From positions 992,001 to 1,056,000 of the forward strand of contig JBCBKO010000001.1 of NCBI GenBank assembly GCA_038521865.1: a stretch of 64,000 nt of DNA. Direction: 5' to 3'. Shown here in pieces: positions 7,849-15,147 of this stretch (position 1 is its first letter; every line of letters begins with the position of its first letter). The notes below the pieces were generated by a model. That model had not been told where the DNA came from and did no database searches. It saw nothing but the letters and a program-made list of their open reading frames with translations. A program made the translations under genes and the position numbers. This stretch comes from CALBPI01 sp038521865 (GTDB lineage: Bacteria > Pseudomonadota > Gammaproteobacteria > Steroidobacterales > Woeseiaceae).

Positions 7849-8637
7849 CTACCAGTCGTACAGCGGATCCTGGAGTCCGTAATCGGATGTCTGATCCAGT
7901 CCAAGCGACATTCCTAAGGTTTGTTGTGTAGCGCTGCCCGCTAAGATCTTCGCCTTGACCATGTTCAGCATCCATTCCTCAAAGCGCATCGCCAGAGCAC
8001 CGACAGCCTCCGAGGTACTGGCTTTGCCCGCCCTCAAAACGTCAGGGTTTGGATCAGTGAATTCGAGAGCGAAGTAACGAGCAAGAGGGACGACAACTCC
8101 GCCGAGATGCTCGTACTCGTTCTTCTCCGCGAGGAATACCTCAACAGAGGTGCCCTCAGACGAAATCACGGATAAGCCCGCACCTGCATAAGTGACACCC
8201 TGATGGTCAGCCGTAACTATCCAAGCCTTGAATACACCGTCGGTGATCCCCGACTCGTTCCGAAAAGCTTCTACAACTGGGCTCTCGATGGTTTTGATCG
8301 CATCGAAACGCACATCTTGTAACCCCTCAAGCTGTAGAGCGTTGCTAACAGCTTTTCGGAATAGTCCTGGACTGGTCGACGCATCAAGCTCGGGCGTTGA
8401 GATCGACAGGACTCTGGCCGTTTTGAATCGGTCGCGTGCGTAAACAATGCGGTTCTTGGAGTGTGCCCGCACATCGAGTGTCCAGCCCTTCAATGAGCTG
8501 TATATTCCGTCACCGGAAAAGGGAATGTGCTCGGGCGCAACGGGAACAAGCTCGGCGTGCGCAACACTCGTTTGCGCACCCACCCAGAGACTGATGAGCA
8601 ACAGAGTTACGGATCGAGTTAAAGAAAGACGGGGCAT
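7849..8637 (-). CDS. Exported protein of unknown function
   Basis: A protein of about 262 residues with a clear signal peptide (MPRLSLTRS, then a hydrophobic stretch ending SVAHAE). The mature part is mixed alpha/beta with no family I recognise and no cysteines visible in it. Recognisable local features are a GWTLDVRAHSKNRIVY segment and a carboxyl end that alternates helical and glycine-rich stretches. It lies directly upstream of the DsbC-like gene on the same strand, so the two probably share a transcript and a periplasmic or envelope location. A GTG nine bases further upstream (8646) is an alternative start. Confidence 0.6.
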   Translation of the reverse strand: MPRLSLTRSVTLLLISLWVGAQTSVAHAELVPVAPEHIPFSGDGIYSSLKGWTLDVRAHSKNRIVYARDRFKTARVLSISTPELDASTSPGLFRKAVSNALQLEGLQDVRFDAIKTIESPVVEAFRNESGITDGVFKAWIVTADHQGVTYAGAGLSVISSEGTSVEVFLAEKNEYEHLGGVVVPLARYFALEFTDPNPDVLRAGKASTSEAVGALAMRFEEWMLNMVKAKILAGSATQQTLGMSLGLDQTSDYGLQDPLYDW

Positions 8638-8855
8638 CGGGTTCACCAGTGCGGTGTCAACTGGCTAGAGGTTAACCGCTTTGCCGCAAAAAGGGGCGAC
8701 GAGTTTAATCCCGTTATTGCGAATGGTCAGACAACTGGTTTGGCCCCAAGATTTCGGACCAGTCTACCTCAGGCCGCTTATGCTGCTGGACTCGGCCAGT
8801 AGCGGTCGCTCTCGATTATATGCCGTTAGGAAACGGCCATCGGAAAAGGAGTATT

Positions 8856-8873
8856 TGTGGGATGCTTTGTGGG
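8856..8873. repeat. Left copy of TGTGGGA-type repeat pair
   Basis: TGTGGGATGCTTTGTGGG holds two TGTGGG units 12 bases apart. It matches the copy at 12630-12647 at 16 of 18 positions in the same orientation, 3774 bases away. Paired TGTGGGA units of this kind are found near tRNA-targeting tyrosine integrases and may be arm-type integrase sites or attachment remnants (inference). Confidence 0.6.
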
Positions 8874-8895
8874 CCGCAGCTTTATTGGTTGCAAC

Positions 8896-8933
8896 TTTAC
8901 CCATATCTATCCGTTTTACCCATATCTATCCGT
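8896..8933. repeat. Perfect 19-base tandem repeat, two copies
   Basis: The unit TTTACCCATATCTATCCGT occurs at 8896-8914 and again at 8915-8933 without mismatch. It is intergenic and only two units long, so it is not a CRISPR. It could be a slipped duplication or a protein-binding site. Confidence 0.9.
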
Positions 8934-9139
8934 ACCTTAGGTGCACGACGGGGCGGAGGAAGGCTCCGCCCGATCGACGTTTAGACCAAAATGGCAACGC
9001 CAAAGCATGCTCGTCTCTGGCACCAAAAGTGTTAGCTACCTTAAAAAAACGCTGAGCGACCAGAAGTGTCATCCCAAGGCTCTAATCAATCCCTCGTAGC
9101 CCCCAAGTATGATTGTTTTACAACCACAGTAGACATCCA

Positions 9140-12100
9140 TTATTCGGCGCTTGGCAGAGGCGTAGGACGCCACGCTGGATATAGCGCATTGTCAATCTCA
9201 AATAGTGTCTCGCCAGCTGTATCAATAACGACAACTCTGGCAGCAATGCCAGTACCGTCCAAAGTCCTGTCATCGACACTCGATGCAATTTGCGTCCCGT
9301 CGGGCGAGATCATGCTTGTCGGCCAACTACGCAGTTGAGTCCGCCCAACGATACTCCCACCAATAGGAGCCGATGTCGGTATCTGCGCCAAACCTGAACC
9401 GTCAACAAAGACACGCAGCAAACTGTCCGCCAGGCTCGAATCAATAGCAACGGCGGCTAAAATACTGCGTCCGTCGGGAAACCAGCTCAGACGCGGCGCG
9501 CTGTTGCTGACACCCGAGTCTGTCAGCGTGACATTTGGTGTCAATCGTCGAAGATTTTCACCGTTCGCGTCTATAACGCAGATCTCCCCTCGGTAGTCAC
9601 TCCGGTCGGGAAATTCTGTGCCATATTCTGTGCCGGTACAGACGAAAGCAATTTGATCGGAGACCGGACTCCAGACAGGGAACAAATCGCCCCGCTGCGG
9701 ATAAAAATCGTCTCTTCCTTGGTCAGGTTCTCTTTCCCGGTTCTCTAAATTCAGATCCTCTGTTACCTCAAACTCCGACCCAGGATTATTTGGCGATATG
9801 GTGTAAATGTAACTGCCCGAAAGACGACCGAAGCCTTCGTCCTCAAAGTTCTGAGTGCGGAGTCTGTTGAAGACGATTAGAGAGCCGTCGGACGACCATC
9901 GCGGAGCAAGATCTCGCCATTCACTATCTGTTAATCGTCTTCGAAACGAACCATCAGCTGAGACGGTAAAGAGACTGACCTGTAGGGTCTCTCGATCAAT
10001 CCACCCACTGTAAACAATCCTCGTGCCGTCGGGCGACCAGTCGAAACTGCCCTCGTTAACATCACGCGCGAGGAGCGTAAGATCGCTGCCGTCTGCATTG
10101 ACCGAGTAGAGATCAAACAACCCCCCTGAATCGCTCGAGATCTCAAGGAAAGCTATCTTAGAACCGGTAGGTGACCACTTTGGATAAGTCTGAACTGTCG
10201 TGTCATCCGAAAAAGGTATGACGACACGTCGATCGCTTCCGTCCGGGAAACTGCTGACCAAGCCACCATCAATACCTCTAATTTGATCGCGTATTTCCTG
10301 ATACGCCAAGACGTTTGACCCAGATCGGATCTCTCCGAGCTCCAATTCTCCAAAATAGCGGATCGGCAAAGACCTTGTTTCGACAAATGCATAAAAGCTA
10401 CTGCCTATCTGACCGTTCTTGTCCGCCTGCCAGGTCAATGTGAATTCGGTCTGCCCATCGCTAGCGGTCGTCCTCGCGATCTCTCGCGAGCTTATCGAGA
10501 ATAGACCGTCATCCTCGGCCTCATAAATGACGACGTCACGGACGTTATATAGCACCAGCGCATCGCGACGACCTGGAGCTACGAACTCGACAGTCTCTGG
10601 GTCAAGATTGACAAGAAAAGTCACCTCTTGCCCGACGCTAAAGTCCGTAGCGTTGGTACCTAAACCTCCGGGCTTTGCCGATGGAGATCGAAGCAACTCG
10701 GCTTCGATATTCAGCTCGATCGGATTTACAGAAACTGACGAAAAAAACACATACTCTTCAAGAAGACGAATGAACTCAGTACCTCCAGGCCCAAGCTTGC
10801 CGCTAAGCACAGCTGATATCTTGTAATCAGATTCATATTCATCGTCTGCGATCTGACCGTCTATCGTCGCCAGATTTGCAGTCAGCTGGATGCCAGCCTT
10901 GCCTTCAAGCGCGTCAAGCTTGAGAGTCTTAAAGAAACCGATTTCGAAATCGAAACCTGTGCCAAAATACCCAGAGAATTTAGGCTCAATCCGAAGTGCC
11001 TCATCTAACGCAAACAGGTTAGGAAAGAGGAAGTCAAAGTCAGCGTCCGAACTAGTGTCAAAGTCGAAGACTGTCCCACAATCTGCGGAACTCGAACACT
11101 TGTACCCTACGCTCAAAGTGCTTGTAACCTTTGGGCCAATCTTGGTACCGATAGGCTCATCTAAACCGATGGTCCCGCCTATCTCAAAACCGACTTTCAA
11201 CGGAATCGAGAGACGCGCGAGCAGACCTAATGGGGCAGGAAGCGCGGGAAACGAAAGCGTCGCTAGTGTCGCAGCACAATCGAGATTTGCGTCGAACTGA
11301 GCAGGAATCTGAGGCTCAATCGCGAACTGCGCTTCGATCGGGCCATTCAGTGTTAGCTCCTGTAACCCGCCGAGACTGCTGTTGTAATCATATTTAAGAT
11401 TAAGATCCGACTTTAGTGTGAAAGCTGTCGGAAGTACGTCGAGACGCACCTGATTACCTTGTTCCTCACTGCCGCCTTCACAAACAAAGGGGCCAATCGT
11501 CCTTGTTGCTTCTCCGGTTCGTATCGGTGCAGACGCAGGCTTAAGCGTGAAAATGATCTCACCATCAGGGAGTTGCTCGATGTCATAGAGATCCCGAATC
11601 TCTTGAGAAATATCGTCCTCAGTAGGCGTTACCGGATCGGTCTCGGAAACAACTATCTCAGTGAATAACTCTGGAACGGTGACCGTCTCTAAAGTCACGA
11701 CTGTTCGATTACCACTTGCTGTTACAGCCACTACACGCCCGCCGAAAGCATCTGCACCTGTGTGCAAAAGAACGTCACCCACCGCGACGGACACATTCGC
11801 AAGGTTTACTTCATAGCGGAACCCAGGCCCAGGATCAGCATTCACATCTACGGGAGTAAGCTCCGACTGGATATCAGTGTCGGAAAGTACGGTACTATTC
11901 GGCGCGGTAGTTGCCACGAGAACATCAATTGGCGCTGCCTCGACGCCTCCCGCCTGGGCGAAGATCTGCGCCGTACCTGCAGATGAGACGCTGGTGATGG
12001 TTACCTGTTGACCGCTCTGAGAAGTAATCGACAGTACGTTGGGGTCACTAGAAGCCCAATTAACATTCGTACCGAGTTGATCCCCATCCGGATTTACGAC

Positions 12101-12322
12101 CCGCGCCTCTAAGGTCAAGGACTGGTTAATACCCGGAAGCAAAATCGAACTTGTTTCAATCTCGACACTAGCGACCGTCATATCGATTGGATCAGGTGTT
12201 GTTCCGGTATTACCGCCGCCAGCGTTGCCTCCGTCTCCTCCACCACCTCCCCCACATCCAGAGAGTACAATTGCCAGAAGAGCCGCAAACGCTAACGTGC
12301 GCAGTAGAGATGAAAGGGGCAT
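9140..12322 (-). CDS. Large outer-membrane-type lipoprotein with carboxyl-terminal TolB-like beta-propeller repeats
   Basis: A 1060-residue lipoprotein. The lipobox LSGC has Cys23, followed by a flexible glycine-rich run. A bacterial Ig-like segment comes next (about 48-130; VNWASSDPNVLSITS), then a long beta-rich middle (about 150-690). The last third carries WD40-like/PD40 repeats such as YPKWSPTGSKIAFLEI, FDWSPDGTRIVYSG, APRWSSDGSLIVFNR and FPVWSPVSDQIAFV, each followed by an S-x-x-x-DG-type strand. This is a TolB-like propeller fused to a cell-surface protein, probably for binding another protein or a polymer. The start has AAAGG seven bases upstream. The DNA looks more A/T-rich than its neighbours and lies alone between the TGTGGGA repeats, suggesting horizontal origin. 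Confidence 0.85.
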   Translation of the reverse strand: MPLSSLLRTLAFAALLAIVLSGCGGGGGGDGGNAGGGNTGTTPDPIDMTVASVEIETSSILLPGINQSLTLEARVVNPDGDQLGTNVNWASSDPNVLSITSQSGQQVTITSVSSAGTAQIFAQAGGVEAAPIDVLVATTAPNSTVLSDTDIQSELTPVDVNADPGPGFRYEVNLANVSVAVGDVLLHTGADAFGGRVVAVTASGNRTVVTLETVTVPELFTEIVVSETDPVTPTEDDISQEIRDLYDIEQLPDGEIIFTLKPASAPIRTGEATRTIGPFVCEGGSEEQGNQVRLDVLPTAFTLKSDLNLKYDYNSSLGGLQELTLNGPIEAQFAIEPQIPAQFDANLDCAATLATLSFPALPAPLGLLARLSIPLKVGFEIGGTIGLDEPIGTKIGPKVTSTLSVGYKCSSSADCGTVFDFDTSSDADFDFLFPNLFALDEALRIEPKFSGYFGTGFDFEIGFFKTLKLDALEGKAGIQLTANLATIDGQIADDEYESDYKISAVLSGKLGPGGTEFIRLLEEYVFFSSVSVNPIELNIEAELLRSPSAKPGGLGTNATDFSVGQEVTFLVNLDPETVEFVAPGRRDALVLYNVRDVVIYEAEDDGLFSISSREIARTTASDGQTEFTLTWQADKNGQIGSSFYAFVETRSLPIRYFGELELGEIRSGSNVLAYQEIRDQIRGIDGGLVSSFPDGSDRRVVIPFSDDTTVQTYPKWSPTGSKIAFLEISSDSGGLFDLYSVNADGSDLTLLARDVNEGSFDWSPDGTRIVYSGWIDRETLQVSLFTVSADGSFRRRLTDSEWRDLAPRWSSDGSLIVFNRLRTQNFEDEGFGRLSGSYIYTISPNNPGSEFEVTEDLNLENREREPDQGRDDFYPQRGDLFPVWSPVSDQIAFVCTGTEYGTEFPDRSDYRGEICVIDANGENLRRLTPNVTLTDSGVSNSAPRLSWFPDGRSILAAVAIDSSLADSLLRVFVDGSGLAQIPTSAPIGGSIVGRTQLRSWPTSMISPDGTQIASSVDDRTLDGTGIAARVVVIDTAGETLFEIDNALYPAWRPTPLPSAE

Positions 12323-12629
12323 CGCGAAACCTTTGTTCTTTGTTTTGGTTTTTTTAGAAGGAACTCGCAGGATCCTATCTCCCAGTGAGAGTCGCGCAAT
12401 CGGCGATAGAAATCAACGCACGCATCCGTACCGGCAATGGCGCCTAAATGGCGTACAGAATTAGTCGGATAGGCGATTCATCAGAACAGCCTTAGCGAGG
12501 GGTAGCGTTCGTTTTGTGGCACTACGGCGGTCTCAAACGGAGGGGCCGCCAAGCACTAATCAGCAGTCTATTCGTGCGCGAAACACGACTTGCGTCCGTA
12601 AGGAACTAGTCTCTAATTCAGTGGAAAAA

Positions 12630-12647
12630 TGTGGGACGCATTGTGGG
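12630..12647. repeat. Right copy of TGTGGGA-type repeat pair
   Basis: TGTGGGACGCATTGTGGG is the near-identical partner of 8856-8873 (two mismatches). It lies about 60 bases beyond the 3' end of tRNA-Ser and is followed by ATACGCCC. Confidence 0.6.
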
Positions 12648-12680
12648 ATACGCCCTAGGTCACCTGGTTTTTTATTATCT

Positions 12681-12700
12681 AAAACAGTCGCTTAGGCGAC
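12681..12700 (-). terminator. Rho-independent terminator of tRNA-Ser
   Basis: On the minus strand GTCGC-CTAA-GCGAC forms a perfect five-pair stem, followed by TGTTTT. It begins six bases after the tRNA CCA end, so it fits termination of the tRNA transcript. Confidence 0.7.
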
Positions 12701-12705
12701 CCATG

Positions 12706-12796
<91 letters not shown>

Positions 12797-12856
12797 GAAT
12801 TGTTACTTGTCGCCGTGTCTGCCTAGCTAGCGACATGGGCCGCGCATGCTACAGGC

Positions 12857-13093
12857 CTATTCGTCCGTTGCAAACCGTGGCGGCTTCTCCAGACATTCGC
12901 TGCTAACGTCTGGCGGCGTGCTGGCTACCGGAATCTCGAGTCGCGATTCGGTCGGTAAACCATCCTCTGCGTCCGGAATGCGGATCGGTGGCGTCTCTTG
13001 CACACCCTGATAGTCAGTCCGGTTTTCGCATCGACCCGGACCGGCGCACGCACTGACGCTAGCAACCACCAGACAAAGCACTAACACTCTCAT
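12857..13093 (-). CDS. Short lipoprotein encoded behind dapA, BamC-like amino terminus
   Basis: A 78-residue lipoprotein with lipobox VSAC (Cys16). The mature part is short, proline-rich and probably unstructured: R-C-E-N-R-T-D-Y-Q followed by P-P-I-R-I-P and G-L-P. In E. coli the gene behind dapA is bamC, whose mature start is a similar unstructured 'lasso' with a Y...P...LP pattern that wraps BamD. This protein has the position, the lipobox and that kind of start, but lacks both BamC helix-grip domains. It overlaps dapA by four bases (ATGA), so it is translated with it. The BamC relation is an inference. Confidence 0.7.
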   Translation of the reverse strand: MRVLVLCLVVASVSACAGPGRCENRTDYQGVQETPPIRIPDAEDGLPTESRLEIPVASTPPDVSSECLEKPPRFATDE

Positions 13094-13965
13094 ATCAAAT
13101 CCGCATTCTTCATAGCCGTGACGACCTGTTCATGATGTTCGTCAGCGAGCGTCACGAGCGGCGAGCGTATCGACCCGTCGCCAAATCCGAGCTTGTGCAG
13201 CGCCCACTTCACCGGAATAGGATTCGACTCAACGAACATCGCTTCGTTCAATGCCGCCAGCCGCGCATCAATCAACTTCGCCTTTTTCTTTTTGCCGGCA
13301 ATTGCCTTTTTGCACAAATCGCTCATCAGGGCAGGCGCGACGTTGCCGGTCACCGACACGACACCATGCCCCCCTCTCAGCATGAATTCACACCCGGTGA
13401 AATCATCGCCCGAGAAGAACCCAAAATCGGAGGGGCATACCGCCTGTTGCGCCGCCAGGCGATCCAGATCGCCCGTGGCGTCCTTGATCGCGACGATTCG
13501 CTCGTGCTGCGCCAACTCGGCCACCGTATCTGGAAGCATGTCCCCGACCGTTCTGCCCGGCACGTTGTAGAGCATGATCGGCTTGCTCACCGCATCTGCG
13601 ATCGCCGTAAAGTGATTCACCAGCCCGCGCTGCGGTGGCTTGTTGTAGTACGGCACCACCAGCAGAAATCCGTCGACACCGTCGATATCGGTCGCCGCTG
13701 ACAGATCGACCGACTGACTAGTCGAGTTTGAGCCCGTGCCCGCGATGACCTGCATGCGCCCGGCAATCATCTCGACCGACCGCCCTACCAGCTCAGCATG
13801 CTCATCGCGTGTCAGCGTCGCCGACTCTCCCGTCGTCCCGCCGATCACCAAACCGTCGGTGCCGGAGCTCGCGTGCCAGTCGATCAGTCGTTTGAGCGTC
13901 GCATAATCGATGTCACCACCGGCCTCGAAAGGCGTGATGAGCGCGACTAGACTGCCTGAAAACAT
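13090..13965 (-). CDS. dapA: 4-hydroxy-tetrahydrodipicolinate synthase
   Basis: DapA condenses pyruvate with aspartate semialdehyde, the first committed step to diaminopimelate and lysine. The protein has 291 residues, the normal length. It carries the Schiff-base lysine K161 in VAIKDATGD, Tyr133 in MLYNVPGRT and the GGTTGES substrate loop near 42-48, at the same numbers as in E. coli DapA. The amino-terminal FSGSLVALITPF is also typical. It is divergent from gcvR and followed by an overlapping small lipoprotein gene, the position bamC holds in enterics. Confidence 0.97.
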   Translation of the reverse strand: MFSGSLVALITPFEAGGDIDYATLKRLIDWHASSGTDGLVIGGTTGESATLTRDEHAELVGRSVEMIAGRMQVIAGTGSNSTSQSVDLSAATDIDGVDGFLLVVPYYNKPPQRGLVNHFTAIADAVSKPIMLYNVPGRTVGDMLPDTVAELAQHERIVAIKDATGDLDRLAAQQAVCPSDFGFFSGDDFTGCEFMLRGGHGVVSVTGNVAPALMSDLCKKAIAGKKKKAKLIDARLAALNEAMFVESNPIPVKWALHKLGFGDGSIRSPLVTLADEHHEQVVTAMKNADLI

Positions 13966-14088
13966 GCGGGGCTCCGGAAATTCAAGCCGGCAAGTTTAAT
14001 CGCACGGATCACTTCGCGGCAAGCGGGAATAGGCGTACAATCAAGGGTTTCCCCGATCTGGCGGCCCCTCACCGCCGCCCCAGAATTT

Positions 14089-14619
14089 ATGTCACAACTG
14101 ATTGTTATTTCGGCCGTCGGCGCGGATCGAACCGGTGTGGTTCATGACCTATCGCAAGTGGTCCTGAAGAATGACGGCAACATCCTCGAAAGCCGTATGG
14201 TCAATCTCGGCAGTGAGTTCGCGATGTTGTTGCTGGTCTCCGGCCATTGGCACACCATCGGCAAGCTAGAATCCGCCCTCGACGCCTTCGGCGAGACGGC
14301 CGACCTGTCGATCAGCGTGCGCAAGACCACTCGCAAGAGCGAGGCGGAACCCGAGATCCCGTATGCCGTGGATATCGTCTGCCTCGACCAGGAAGGCATC
14401 GTCTACAACGTGTCGGGCTTCTTCAGCTCACGGAGCGTCGGTATCGGCGAGTTCAACACGCGCAGCTACCCAGCCGCCCACACCGGCGCGCCGATGTTCA
14501 GCGTTCAGGCCACGGTACACATCCCGGCCAGCATGGGCATCGCGCCTCTGCGTGAAGAGTTCATGCAGTTCTGTGACCACATGAACATCGACGGCATTCT
14601 CGAACCCATCAAAGTCTAA
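14089..14619 (+). CDS. gcvR: Glycine cleavage system regulator GcvR-like, double ACT domain
   Basis: A 176-residue cytosolic protein with two ACT domains. The first spans about 4-80 (VISAVGADRTGVVHDLSQVV, GGNILESRM type) and the second about 92-172 (VDIVCLDQEGIVYNVSGFF, FNTRSYPAAHTGAPMF). GcvR represses the glycine cleavage operon by binding GcvA when glycine is low. No gcvA or gcv genes are in this window. Its place directly before bcp (13-base gap) is the same as in E. coli. The family call is firm; the regulatory target is inferred from the family. Confidence 0.85.
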   Translation: MSQLIVISAVGADRTGVVHDLSQVVLKNDGNILESRMVNLGSEFAMLLLVSGHWHTIGKLESALDAFGETADLSISVRKTTRKSEAEPEIPYAVDIVCLDQEGIVYNVSGFFSSRSVGIGEFNTRSYPAAHTGAPMFSVQATVHIPASMGIAPLREEFMQFCDHMNIDGILEPIKV

Positions 14620-14632
14620 GGAGAACACCCCC

Positions 14633-15109
14633 ATGGCAGGACCTGCACTCAACCGCGTCGTTAAGGATTTCAAGGCGCCGGCGACCAGCGAAACCGAAGT
14701 ACATCTCAAGGCGCTGCGCGGCAAACAGGTGGTGCTTTACTTCTATCCGAAAGACAACACCCCGGGCTGCACCAACGAGAGCAAGGATTTTTCTGCGTTG
14801 AACAGTAAGTTTAAGCGGGCCAACACGGTCATCTTTGGCATATCGCGAGACTCGATTACATCTCATGAGAAGTTCAAGGCGAAGTTTGAGATGCCATTTG
14901 AGTTGATTTCCGACGCGGACGAAGCACTTTGCGGGTACTTCGACGTGATCAAGGAAAAGAACATGTACGGGAAGAAGGTGATGGGTATCGAGCGCTCCAC
15001 ATTTTTGATCGATGCCGATGGCAAACTTCGCGAAGAATGGCGTAAGGTAAAAGTGCCTGGTCATGCTGATGCGGTACTGGAGGCCGCGAAAGCACTGAAC
15101 AAAGGCTGA
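14633..15109 (+). CDS. bcp: Bcp/PrxQ-type peroxiredoxin with a single catalytic cysteine
   Basis: A thiol peroxidase of 158 residues reducing hydrogen peroxide and organic peroxides. The peroxidatic cysteine is C46 in the motif YPKDNTPGCTNES. The usual resolving cysteine five residues later is replaced by lysine (K51). A remaining cysteine, C100 in ALCGYFDV, matches the non-essential third cysteine of E. coli Bcp. The enzyme therefore probably works in a 1-Cys manner with an external thiol. A strong AGGAG precedes the ATG, and it follows gcvR closely as in enterics. Confidence 0.92.
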   Translation: MAGPALNRVVKDFKAPATSETEVHLKALRGKQVVLYFYPKDNTPGCTNESKDFSALNSKFKRANTVIFGISRDSITSHEKFKAKFEMPFELISDADEALCGYFDVIKEKNMYGKKVMGIERSTFLIDADGKLREEWRKVKVPGHADAVLEAAKALNKG

Positions 15110-15147
15110 TGCGGAACACACTGAGCGGATGAGGGTCTGAACTCCTG

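Larger units (their letters stand above)
8647..9139. other. Non-coding region at the left edge of a putative integrated element
   Basis: About 490 bases without a convincing gene. It holds a TGTGGGA repeat pair (8856-8873), which recurs near tRNA-Ser at 12630-12647, and a perfect 19-base tandem repeat at 8896-8933. A 124-codon open frame crosses it but has no ribosome site, no recognisable domain and incorporates the repeats, so it is not called. Confidence 0.6.
12323..12705. other. Non-coding region between the lipoprotein gene and tRNA-Ser
   Basis: About 380 bases with no supported gene. It contains the right TGTGGGA repeat pair (12630-12647) and, next to the tRNA, a hairpin terminator at 12681-12700. 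Because it adjoins the 3' end of a tRNA gene, this is the expected position of an attachment site. No integrase fragment was recognised. Confidence 0.55.

Noticed and set aside
8655..8660. TTGACA on the minus strand upstream of the exported-protein gene
   Set aside because: No -10 lies 16-18 bases downstream; that position falls at the start codon.
8681..9055. 124-codon open frame left of the lipoprotein gene
   Set aside because: It has no ribosome site and no recognisable domain, and it reads through the TGTGGGA and 19-base repeats. It is better explained as a chance frame in non-coding DNA.
12225..12464. Small plus-strand frame over the start of the lipoprotein gene
   Set aside because: It is composed of proline codons opposite the glycine-rich lipoprotein start and has no other support.
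14036..14041. TACAAT before gcvR
   Set aside because: The matching -35 position (TTCGCG) is poor, so the promoter could not be supported, although transcription must begin nearby.
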